Part shown: positions 26,092 through 33,745 of the stretch, in pieces
Position numbering within the stretch: the first letter of the stretch is position 1
Layout: each line of letters begins with the position of its first letter
Position numbers and translations under genes: made by a program
The notes under the pieces: model-generated
Database searches by the model: none
The model's input: the letters and a program-made list of their open reading frames with translations, nothing else
Told to the model about the DNA's origin: nothing
Assembly (NCBI RefSeq): GCF_030815415.1
Contig: NZ_JAUSWW010000002.1
Location: 186,001 to 250,000 of the forward strand
DNA: 64,000 nucleotides
Direction of reading: 5' to 3'
From: Streptomyces canus
Lineage (GTDB): Bacteria > Actinomycetota > Actinomycetes > Streptomycetales > Streptomycetaceae

Positions 26092-27705
26092 ATGCCCAAG
26101 ACCAAGCGCCCCAAGAACATAGGGGCCCACTTCGACCACTTCGCCGGGAAGCCGGGGCCCATCTGGCACCTGGACCGCCCCTTCGACATCGCCCCGGACG
26201 CGGGCCGCGCCTACGACTCCACGTCCCTGGCGCACCTGGTGCAGGACATGTCGGGACGCCTGTACGCGGCGGGACTGCGCCGCGGCGACCGGCTGGCGAT
26301 CATCAAGCACAACCACATGGACGTCGTCCTGCTGGCCGCGGCCGCCGCCCGGATCGGCGGCCTGCCCGCCATGATCACCTCGACCTTCCCGCCGGACACC
26401 CTCGGCAAGATGATGGAGCGTCTGGAACCGAAGGTGATCGTCGCCTCCGACGACGTGCTGGCGGCCGCCCACGAACAGGGCGTCCAGCTGGCCGGCCCCG
26501 GCACCCGGGTGCTCGCCGTCGAGGGCGAGCTGCTGTCCGGCGACGCCACCCGCCTCGCCGACCTCGCCGGCAGCGACATCCCCGCGCCCGACCTGCGCCC
26601 GGACTCCGAGCCGATGCTGCTCACCCACACCTCCGGCACCACGGGCATCCCGAAGTTCGTGATGCACTCGGCGGACACCATCGGCGTGTACGGGGTGATG
26701 GAGACCATCCGCATCCCGTTCCTGTCGACGCGGCCCGACGACACCGTCGCCTCCTGCATCGCCTTCGTGCACTCGCGCGCCGTGACCTGGGTGATGGCCC
26801 AGTCGGTGCTGATCCCCTCCAAGGTCGTGGTGCTCGGCGGCTCCGACCCGGACGTGGTCGTCGAGACGCTCGGGCGCAACCGCCCCACCACACTGGAGGC
26901 CTGCCCCAACATCTTCCAGCGCTGGGAGCACCTGCCGAAGGCGCACCCGGAGCTCTTCAGCGACGTACGGATGTTCGTCTCCACCTTCGACGCCATCCAC
27001 CCCAGCACGATCCGCACCTTCATGGAGACCAGCCACCGGCGCCGCCCGGTGTGGGCGCAGAGCTGGGGGCAGAGCGAGATCGGTCCCGCCACACTGGCGC
27101 AGTACCCCAAGCGCAAGGTGATGCGGAAACGATCCGACGACCACGGGACGTTCACCCGGAACGTGGGCCGGCCGGTCCCCTTCGTCACCAAGATCAAGGT
27201 GGTCGACCCGGAGACCCGGCGCCCGGTCTCACGCGGTAAGAGCGGCCTGGTCCTGATCAACGGCAAGGGCCGCTGCCTGGGCTACCTCGGCGAGCCCGAG
27301 CGCTACAACGAGAAGGTCTGGGACGGCTGGTGGAACACCGGTGACATCGGCGTCCACCGCTGGGACGGCACCGTGGACATCCTCGACCGAGAGGTCGACG
27401 TCATACCCGGCACCAGCGGCATCGAGCTGGAGAGCCTGCTGCTGGAACGCCTCGAGGACGCCTCCGAGGTCATCGTGCTCGGCAACCCCAACGGACTGCC
27501 CGTGCCGATCATCTCGACCCACAGCGGCACCCTGGACCGCGAGGCCTGGAAGCGCGCCACGGCCGGTCTGATCGCGCTCGACGAGCCCCGGATCATCGAC
27601 TGGGAGGACTTCCCGCGCACCGGCACCTGGAAGGTACGCCGGTTCGACCTGCGGGAGAAGGTCCTGCAGAGCAGCGAGACCTTCGGCAGCGGCCGCTGGA
27701 CATGA
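26092..27705 (+). CDS. Adenylate-forming (acyl-AMP/CoA ligase) enzyme, copy 2
   Basis: A 537-residue paralog of the enzyme at 17094, with the same domain order. It has P-loop THTSGTTGIPK, A5 WGQSEIG (the usual Thr is Ile), A7 WWNTGDIG, A8 DREVDVIPGTSGIELES and A10 RTGTWKVRR with the catalytic lysine. Sequence agreement is high through the substrate-binding region, so both probably use related acids. ATG 26092 follows GGAAGAG. It ends the rightward block, and strong hairpins follow. Having two copies suggests two different acyl activations or acyl plus carrier loading. Confidence 0.87.
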   Translation: MPKTKRPKNIGAHFDHFAGKPGPIWHLDRPFDIAPDAGRAYDSTSLAHLVQDMSGRLYAAGLRRGDRLAIIKHNHMDVVLLAAAAARIGGLPAMITSTFPPDTLGKMMERLEPKVIVASDDVLAAAHEQGVQLAGPGTRVLAVEGELLSGDATRLADLAGSDIPAPDLRPDSEPMLLTHTSGTTGIPKFVMHSADTIGVYGVMETIRIPFLSTRPDDTVASCIAFVHSRAVTWVMAQSVLIPSKVVVLGGSDPDVVVETLGRNRPTTLEACPNIFQRWEHLPKAHPELFSDVRMFVSTFDAIHPSTIRTFMETSHRRRPVWAQSWGQSEIGPATLAQYPKRKVMRKRSDDHGTFTRNVGRPVPFVTKIKVVDPETRRPVSRGKSGLVLINGKGRCLGYLGEPERYNEKVWDGWWNTGDIGVHRWDGTVDILDREVDVIPGTSGIELESLLLERLEDASEVIVLGNPNGLPVPIISTHSGTLDREAWKRATAGLIALDEPRIIDWEDFPRTGTWKVRRFDLREKVLQSSETFGSGRWT

Positions 27706-27723
27706 CCCGCAAGAACCCTTGAG

Positions 27724-27791
27724 CCTCGGCCCGGACACCCGGGCCGAGGACGGCAGCAGCGGGCCGGCCCGTATCGAACGGGCCGGCCCGC
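27724..27791. terminator. Double hairpin terminator between convergent genes
   Basis: Two successive perfect stems lie here: 10-base arms CCTCGGCCCG/CGGGCCGAGG (27724-27749), then 13-base arms GCGGGCCGGCCCG/CGGGCCGGCCCGC (27759-27791). They separate the rightward adenylating gene from the leftward TetR gene and probably stop transcription from both sides. Confidence 0.75.
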
Positions 27792-27805
27792 CGCCGTGTC
27801 CGGAC

Positions 27806-28408
27806 TCAGGCCCGCGAGGCGGGCACGCCCAGGCCGGCCAGCGCGTGGTCGGCGACGGAGGCGGCCAGCTCGGCGTTGAGCGGACCGGTACCCAGCAGCA
27901 GCCGGAACCACAGGGAGCCGAACACCAGGTCGACCGCCGTGTCCAGATCGATGTCGGTACGCAACTGCCCCTGCTCCTGGGCCAGTTCGAAACGGGCCCG
28001 GGCCACCGTCCGGTTGGGCGTGTACACCTTCTTCAGGAAGGCCGCCGCAAGACGTTCGTCCGAGTGGATCTCGGCGATGACGGCCCGCAGGTGCGGACCG
28101 ATACCGGGATCGGCGAACAGCCGCGCCGTGGCGGCCAGTTGCTGCTCCAGATCGGCCCGGATGTCACCGGTGCGGGGGAACCTCATGTGCGGGGCGACGG
28201 CGTGCAGCAGCGCCTCCATCACGAGCAGGTTCTTGGCGGGCCACCCGGCCCGCACCGCCTCCTCGTCGACGCCCGCGCGCCGGGCGACGTCACCCACGTC
28301 GAACGCCTCGTAGGCACGCTCGCGGCACAGTCCCAGCACCGCGTCGAAGACCCGCTCACGCGTCGTCACATCGCCCGCCACCAGGGCGGATTGCTCCACG
28401 CTTGTCAT
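27806..28408 (-). CDS. TetR-family repressor
   Basis: A 200-residue regulator. The N-terminal helix-turn-helix is TRERVFDAVLGLCRERAYEAF then VGDVARRAGVDEEAV, followed by a C-terminal ligand-binding domain (LFADPGIGPHLRAVIAEIHS). The ATG at 28408 is chosen as the only start giving a normal-length TetR; no clear ribosome site precedes it, so the mRNA may be leaderless. It is divergent from the P450 gene, the likely target, and possibly the whole P450-SnoaL-Ada set. Ligand unknown. Confidence 0.88.
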   Translation of the reverse strand: MTSVEQSALVAGDVTTRERVFDAVLGLCRERAYEAFDVGDVARRAGVDEEAVRAGWPAKNLLVMEALLHAVAPHMRFPRTGDIRADLEQQLAATARLFADPGIGPHLRAVIAEIHSDERLAAAFLKKVYTPNRTVARARFELAQEQGQLRTDIDLDTAVDLVFGSLWFRLLLGTGPLNAELAASVADHALAGLGVPASRA

Positions 28409-28626
28409 GTGCAAAAGCGTATTGCGCTGCCCGTCACGGCCCGAGCCGAGCGCCCTGACAACAACTGGCCATGCAGGAAATGACGGCTCCCACGCCACCT
28501 GTCCGCTGTGGTTCCGTGAGGCCCACTGGCCGAAAGAGACAGCGAGCCGGCGCGGATCAGCGCGGGCGGAGCCGGATGTCCTGAGCGTTCTGCGACAGGG
28601 GACAAACAACTCCAAGCGGAGGACAT

Positions 28627-29868
28627 GTGAGCGGCACGACGACGACGCGGGCTGGTGCCGGGGGCATGCTCGGCTTCGACCCCACCGACCCCGGTTTCCA
28701 GCAGGACCCCTACCAGCACTACCGGCGGCTGCGGGAAAGCACCCCCGTCTTCCGCAGCCCGGCGGGCTTCTGGGTGCTCACCCGGCACCGGGAGTGCGAC
28801 CTCGTCATGAGGGACGAGCGGTTCGGCTATCCGTCGCCCGCGGCGACGGCCCCGGACACGCCCGACGGGACGGCACTGCCCGGCGGATTCGCCGATCAGC
28901 GCCACATGCTCATCTTCATGAACCCGCCGGACCACACCCGGATGCGCCGCGTCCTGCGCGACACCTTTGGACCGCGCGTCATGCGCAGCGCCAACGGCTA
29001 CATCGAGCAACGGACCGGGCAACTCCTCGACGAGGCCCTGCACAACGGCCCCGAGTTCGACCTGATCACCGCCCTCGCGCACCGGCTGCCGTTCGGAGTC
29101 ATCTGCCACCTGCTCGGGGTGCCGGAGCCCGACCACCTGATGATCGAGAAGTGGGCGCAGGACTACCTGGCCGGCGTGAGCCCCTCGTTCACCGTCTCCC
29201 AGGCCAACCACCAGGCCAGGGACGAGGCACTGACCGGGCTCAACGACTACTTCCTCGCGCTGGCGGCAGAGCGGCGCCGCGCACCGGGAGAGGACGTGCT
29301 GAGCCGCCTCGCGGCCGCGGCCGACCAGGGGGAGATCAGCGAACAGGAGCTCCTGGGCACCTGCATCCTGCTGTTCATCGCCGGACACGGCACGACCACC
29401 AACCTCATCGGCAACGGCGCCCTCGCCCTGCTGCGACACCCCGAGCAGCTCGCCCGGTTCCGCAGCGAACCGGAACTGGCGGCCAGCGCCGTCGAGGAAC
29501 TCCTGCGCTACGACTCGCCCTCCCACCTGTCCATCCGGGTGGCATTCGAGGACGTCGACCTCGGCGAGGGCAACGTGGTCGGCGCGGGCGAACAGGTCAT
29601 CGCCGTCCGGGGCGCCGCCAACCGCGACCCCGACGCCTTCCCGGACCCGGACACCCTCGACCTCGGCCGCACCGACAACCGGCACCTCAGCTTCGCCTCG
29701 GGCATCCACGTCTGCTTCGGCGCGCCCCTGGCCCGCACCCAGGGCAAGGTCGCCCTCGGCACGCTCTTCCGCCGGGCACCCGGGCTGACGCTGGCCGCCG
29801 ATCGGTTCGAGTACAAGCCCAGCCTGCTCTCCCGCGCACTGGAAGCCCTCCCGGTCACCACCGGCTGA
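28627..29868 (+). CDS. Cytochrome P450
   Basis: A 413-residue soluble bacterial P450. Oxygen-activation motif AGHGTT is at 252-257, the ExxR helix at 291-294 (ELLR), and the heme-ligand loop FASGIHVCFGAPLAR has Cys363. GTG 28627 is preceded by GGAGG. The substrate is unknown; likely hydroxylation or another oxidative tailoring of the cluster product. Electrons could come from the ferredoxin at 36499. The SnoaL-like gene follows 36 bases later, so the two are likely co-transcribed and perhaps work in sequence. Confidence 0.93.
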   Translation: MSGTTTTRAGAGGMLGFDPTDPGFQQDPYQHYRRLRESTPVFRSPAGFWVLTRHRECDLVMRDERFGYPSPAATAPDTPDGTALPGGFADQRHMLIFMNPPDHTRMRRVLRDTFGPRVMRSANGYIEQRTGQLLDEALHNGPEFDLITALAHRLPFGVICHLLGVPEPDHLMIEKWAQDYLAGVSPSFTVSQANHQARDEALTGLNDYFLALAAERRRAPGEDVLSRLAAAADQGEISEQELLGTCILLFIAGHGTTTNLIGNGALALLRHPEQLARFRSEPELAASAVEELLRYDSPSHLSIRVAFEDVDLGEGNVVGAGEQVIAVRGAANRDPDAFPDPDTLDLGRTDNRHLSFASGIHVCFGAPLARTQGKVALGTLFRRAPGLTLAADRFEYKPSLLSRALEALPVTTG

Positions 29869-29904
29869 ATCCTGCGGCAACCACCCTCAACCTTGGAGAT
29901 TCTG

Positions 29905-30648
29905 ATGAGTACCAAGAACCTCATCGTGGAAGGCGTGCTGGAGCTGACCGGCGGCGCCGACACCGACGGCGCCCTCGAGACGTACTACGCGCCCGACTTC
30001 ATCCAGCACAGCCCGCTGTGCTCGGACGGCCCGGCGGGCCTGCGCCAGCTGACCGAGCGGGCCAAGAGCGCCGGCGCCCAGTACGAGCTGCTGCGCTCGA
30101 TCGCCGAGGACGACCTGGTGCTGCTGCACGCCCGGGTCACCGGCCTCGCCGAGGTGCCGCTCATCCTGTTCAACCTGTACCGCGCCGGCGACAACAAGAT
30201 CCAGGAGCACTGGGAGGCACTGGGCCCGGAGATCGGCCCGACCGCGTCCGGGCACGACATGGGCGACGGCCCCGCCGAGGTCACCGACCGCGACCGCACC
30301 GCCGCCAACAAGGAACTGGTCCGCCGCCTGATCGACGAGGTCTACGTCGGCGGCGACCTGGCCGCGCTCGACGGATACGTCAACGACGGCGAGTTGATCC
30401 GGCACGCCCCCGGAGTCACCGACGGTGTTGCCGGCCTGCGCGAGACGCTCGCCGGCGCGGACTACCTCAAGGTCCACCGGGTCCTCGCCGAGGGCAACTT
30501 CGTCTTCGCCCACTCCGAAGGCACCCTGAACGGCACACCGCACGCGTTCGGCGACCTCTTCCGCGTCGCGGACGGGAAGATCGTCGAGTACTGGGACATC
30601 AGGACCGAGATCCCCGAGCAACTGCCGCACAGCAACGGCATGTTCTGA
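29905..30648 (+). CDS. Tandem SnoaL-like (NTF2-fold) protein
   Basis: A 247-residue protein made of two NTF2-like domains (about 1-120 and 130-247), each with the family's Y/FxxDF-IQHSP or VNDGELIRHAPG type cavity-lining His. SnoaL relatives are cyclases, isomerases or hydroxylase partners. The internal duplication is visible in the repeated pattern GGADTDGALETYY versus GGDLAALDGYV. ATG 29905 follows TTGGAG; a TTG four codons upstream is less likely. Co-directional with the P450 and the Ada-like gene. Confidence 0.82.
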   Translation: MSTKNLIVEGVLELTGGADTDGALETYYAPDFIQHSPLCSDGPAGLRQLTERAKSAGAQYELLRSIAEDDLVLLHARVTGLAEVPLILFNLYRAGDNKIQEHWEALGPEIGPTASGHDMGDGPAEVTDRDRTAANKELVRRLIDEVYVGGDLAALDGYVNDGELIRHAPGVTDGVAGLRETLAGADYLKVHRVLAEGNFVFAHSEGTLNGTPHAFGDLFRVADGKIVEYWDIRTEIPEQLPHSNGMF

Positions 30649-30662
30649 GCGGGGGAGAGAAG

Positions 30663-31625
30663 ATGAGGGCGGCGCCGGCACCGACACGGCCGCCGGCGGC
30701 CGCCGACGGTGACCTCTGCGCGTACGAGAGCGACGAACAACGCTGGCGAGCGGTCAGGGAACGCGACGACGCCGCCGACGGACGGTTCTACTACGCGGTC
30801 ACGACGACCGGGATCTACAACAGGCCCTCGTGCGCGGCGCGCCTGGCCCGGCGGGAGAACGTGGAGTTCCACGCGTCGCTCGAGGAACTGCACACACGCG
30901 GCTACCGGCCCTGCCGCCGCTGCCAGCCGGGCGAGCCCGAGCCGAACCGGCTGCAAGCCGCCATCGTGGCCCGCACCTGCCTGCTGATGAACACGGCGGT
31001 GGCGCCACCGAACCTGGACGACCTGGCGCAGAGCGCCGGCTACAGCCGATTCCACTTCCACCGCATGTTCAAGTCACTGACCGGCCTGACCCCGCACGCC
31101 TACTGGACGGCGGTCCGGGCACAGCGGGTGCGCGAGGAGCTGATCCGCGCGCGGACCGTCTCCGACGCGATCTACCAGTCGGGCTTCACCACCACGGGCC
31201 AGTTCTACGCCGTCTCCTCGTCGATACTGGGCATGACCCCGCAGGAGTACCGCGCGGGCGGGGCGGGCCTGGAGATCCACTCGGCCATGGGCGCCACCGA
31301 CGCGGACCCGGTACTGGTGGCCATGACGGCGACAGGAGTCTGCGCGGTTCTGGAGGGCCCGGAGCACGCGGCCCGCGCGCGGCTGGCGGAACTCTTCCCC
31401 TATGCGGTGCGCCGCGCCGACGACCGGGGCTTCGAAGCACGACTCGCCCACGCACTGGCTCACCCCGCGGCCGGGCATCCCGTCGATGCGCTTCTTCCGC
31501 GGGATGTCCGCCGAGTCTGCCGGCATGAACGGATCCGCCGACTGCTTTGCATCCATCTGGACCCGGCATCCGCCTCCGGTCCCGCCCCGGCCCCCGGCAA
31601 GGAGACGGCGCTGCACGTGAGCTGA
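30663..31625 (+). CDS. Ada-like AraC regulator lacking the methyl-acceptor cysteine
   Basis: A 320-residue protein. Residues 20-90 match the Ada N-terminal zinc domain (ADGRFYYAVTTTGIYNRPSC, then GYRPCRRCQP). AraC helix-turn-helix motifs fill about 100-200 (FHFHRMFKSLTGLTPHAYW). A partial alkyltransferase-like domain ends the chain. In E. coli Ada the first cysteine of FCRPSC (Cys38) accepts a methyl from DNA phosphotriesters; here it is Asn53. The C-terminal PCHRV active site is also absent. So neither repair reaction is likely, and the protein is best read as a regulator. ATG 30663 lies 15 bases after the SnoaL stop, within its operon. Confidence 0.85.
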   Translation: MRAAPAPTRPPAAADGDLCAYESDEQRWRAVRERDDAADGRFYYAVTTTGIYNRPSCAARLARRENVEFHASLEELHTRGYRPCRRCQPGEPEPNRLQAAIVARTCLLMNTAVAPPNLDDLAQSAGYSRFHFHRMFKSLTGLTPHAYWTAVRAQRVREELIRARTVSDAIYQSGFTTTGQFYAVSSSILGMTPQEYRAGGAGLEIHSAMGATDADPVLVAMTATGVCAVLEGPEHAARARLAELFPYAVRRADDRGFEARLAHALAHPAAGHPVDALLPRDVRRVCRHERIRRLLCIHLDPASASGPAPAPGKETALHVS

Positions 31626-31646
31626 GCGCCCGCACCACCGCACACA

Positions 31647-31679
31647 GCCCGCCCGTGACGTCTCGCGGGCGGGCTTCTT
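31647..31679 (+). terminator. Rho-independent-like terminator after the Ada-like gene
   Basis: Nine-base arms GCCCGCCCG and CGGGCGGGC surround a 10-base loop and are followed by TTCTTC. It lies 22 bases past the stop and ends the P450-SnoaL-Ada unit. Confidence 0.75.
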
Positions 31680-31998
31680 CATGCACCGTGGCGTGATCTT
31701 TCCTACGAGGCAACCGCCCATGTCCGCGGCGGACGAAGCCGGACCACGCCACGCGACGGTCAGCGTCACCCACCGTCCACGCGGCCGCCTTCGGCGTGAA
31801 TCCGCAGGCCGCACACACCGTCGGGCCCGCTCCGTACGACTGTCCGCGAGCCCCCTCGCCGCGTTTGCCGGCCGCCCCGAGGATGCTCCGGGCGGGTGGG
31901 AAGGCCGCCGAGTACGAGCGCAATTTTCTGAGTGCCGGTGGCGTGAACCGATCTATAGCGTGGCCGTATTGACTCATCAGGACAAAGGGGTTGGCTCG
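31680..31998. other. Promoter region upstream of the secreted flavo-oxidase
   Basis: No gene is supported here; an open frame continuous with the oxidase lacks a ribosome site and would place residues before the Tat signal. A CTATAGC near 31951 could be a -10 box. AAAGGGG lies just before ATG 31999. Confidence 0.35.
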
Positions 31999-33681
31999 AT
32001 GGCTCGCCACGCTGAAGGTATCCACAGGCGGAACTTCCTCACCGGGGGCGCGGCTGCCGGAGGAGCCGCCCTCCTGACGGGAACGGCCCTCGCCTCACCG
32101 TCCGCAGCGGCTGACCAAGCCGTACCGGCGGCGGGGCCGATCACCACGGTGGCCCCCGGTGACAAGCGGTACAAGGACCTGGTGCAGGGCTGGAACCAGA
32201 GATGGTCCTCCGCACCCGAGAGGATCTGCCTTGCCGAGACGACCGCCCAGGTCCGCTCGGTCATCCAGGCGGCCGCGACCGCCGGGAAGCGCCTGACGGT
32301 GCGCAGCGGCGGCCACTGCTTCGAGGACTGGGTGTTCAACCCCGACGTACAGGTCATCCTCGACATGACCAGGATGGACCGGGTCTACTTCGACCCCGAC
32401 AAGAACGCCGTCTGCGTCGAAGCCGGCGCGCAGGTGCTGAACGTGTACGAGCGCATGTACCGCACCTGGGGCGTCACCATCCCCGCCGGCACCTGCTTCC
32501 AGGTCGGCGTCGGCGGCCATGTCAGCGGCGGCGGCTGGGGCCTGCTCTGCCGCCAGATGGGGCTGGTCGTCGACCACCTGTACGGCGTCGAGGTCGTCTG
32601 CGTCGGCGCCGACGGCACGGCGACGGTCAAGGTCGCGACCCGCGAGCCGAACGACCCGAACCGTGACCTGTGGTGGGCCCACACCGGCGGCGGAGGCGGC
32701 AACTTCGGCGTCGTCACCCGCTTCTGGTTCCGCTCTCCCGGAGCGACCGGCACCAACCCCGCGAAACTGCTTCCGCAGCCGCCGGCCGAAGTGTTCCTGC
32801 ACGCCACCGCCTGGCCCTGGGCCGATATGACCAAGGACCGCTTCGCACGGCTGGTCAAGAACTTCGGCGACTGGCACACCAAGAACCTCAAGTCCGGCAC
32901 CGTCAACGACAACCTGACCAGCGTGCTGTGGCTGAACCACAAGTCGGCCGGCTACATCGGCCTGGTCACCCAGGTCGACGCGACCGTCCCGGACGCGCAG
33001 AAGATACTCGACGACTACCTCGGCGCCATCACCGCCGGCCTGGACGTGGCCCAGGAGCCGATGACCACCCCCATGGGCGAGGTGGCCGCGATGCCCGAAC
33101 TCGCCGCGCCGCGCCGGATGCCCTGGCTCCAGGCCGCCCGCTACATCGGCACCACCAACCCGACGCTGAACGACCCCACCTTCAGGTCCGACTTCAAGTC
33201 CGCCTACTACCGCAAGACCATGCCGACGGCCCACATCGACGAGTTCTACCGGCACCTGACACGGGACGACCTGGTCAATCCCACCGCCGCCGTGCAGGTG
33301 AGCTCCTTCGGCGGCCAGGTCAACGCGGTCGCCCCGGACGCCACCGCCGCCCCGCACCGCGAAGCCGCGTTCAAGGCGGCCTGGGGACTGTGGTGGAACG
33401 ACCCCGCGGCCGAGGACATCTCACTGCGCTGGATCCGCGAGTTCTACCACGGCGTCTTCGCCGCCACGGGCGGTGTCCCCGTCATCAACGACGTGACCGA
33501 CGGCGCCTACGTCAACTACCCGGACATCGACCTGAGCGACCCGAAGTACAACACCTCCGGCGTGCCCTGGCACGACCTGTACTACAAGTCCGGCTACGCC
33601 CGCCTCCAGAAGGTCAAGCAGGCGTACGACCCGCGCGACTTCTTCCGCCACAGCCAGTCGGTGAAGCTGCCGACCACCTGA
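31999..33681 (+). CDS. Tat-exported BBE-like bicovalent FAD oxidase
   Basis: A 560-residue secreted oxidase. A twin-arginine signal (HRRNFLTGG, then an alanine-rich segment ending ASPSAAA) occupies residues 1-38. The FAD-binding PCMH domain follows: His106 in RSGGHCFEDW and Cys166 in GTCFQVGVGGHVSGGG match the two positions that carry FAD covalently in berberine-bridge-like enzymes. The C-terminal end DPRDFFRHSQS is the BBE tail. Such enzymes oxidise sugars, alcohols or tailor natural products with O2, outside the membrane here. It starts a separate unit between two terminators. Confidence 0.9.
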   Translation: MARHAEGIHRRNFLTGGAAAGGAALLTGTALASPSAAADQAVPAAGPITTVAPGDKRYKDLVQGWNQRWSSAPERICLAETTAQVRSVIQAAATAGKRLTVRSGGHCFEDWVFNPDVQVILDMTRMDRVYFDPDKNAVCVEAGAQVLNVYERMYRTWGVTIPAGTCFQVGVGGHVSGGGWGLLCRQMGLVVDHLYGVEVVCVGADGTATVKVATREPNDPNRDLWWAHTGGGGGNFGVVTRFWFRSPGATGTNPAKLLPQPPAEVFLHATAWPWADMTKDRFARLVKNFGDWHTKNLKSGTVNDNLTSVLWLNHKSAGYIGLVTQVDATVPDAQKILDDYLGAITAGLDVAQEPMTTPMGEVAAMPELAAPRRMPWLQAARYIGTTNPTLNDPTFRSDFKSAYYRKTMPTAHIDEFYRHLTRDDLVNPTAAVQVSSFGGQVNAVAPDATAAPHREAAFKAAWGLWWNDPAAEDISLRWIREFYHGVFAATGGVPVINDVTDGAYVNYPDIDLSDPKYNTSGVPWHDLYYKSGYARLQKVKQAYDPRDFFRHSQSVKLPTT

Positions 33682-33695
33682 CAGCGCCCGGTCGA

Positions 33696-33738
33696 CCCGC
33701 CGCGCCCTCACCGTCCACCACGGTGAGGGCGCGGCGGG
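33696..33738. terminator. Bidirectional 19-bp stem terminator
   Basis: Perfect 19-base arms (beginning CCCGCCGCGCCCTCACCGT) around the 5-base loop CCACC lie between two convergent stops at 33681 and 33746. This is one of the strongest hairpins in the window. Confidence 0.8.
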
Positions 33739-33745
33739 TATGCCG

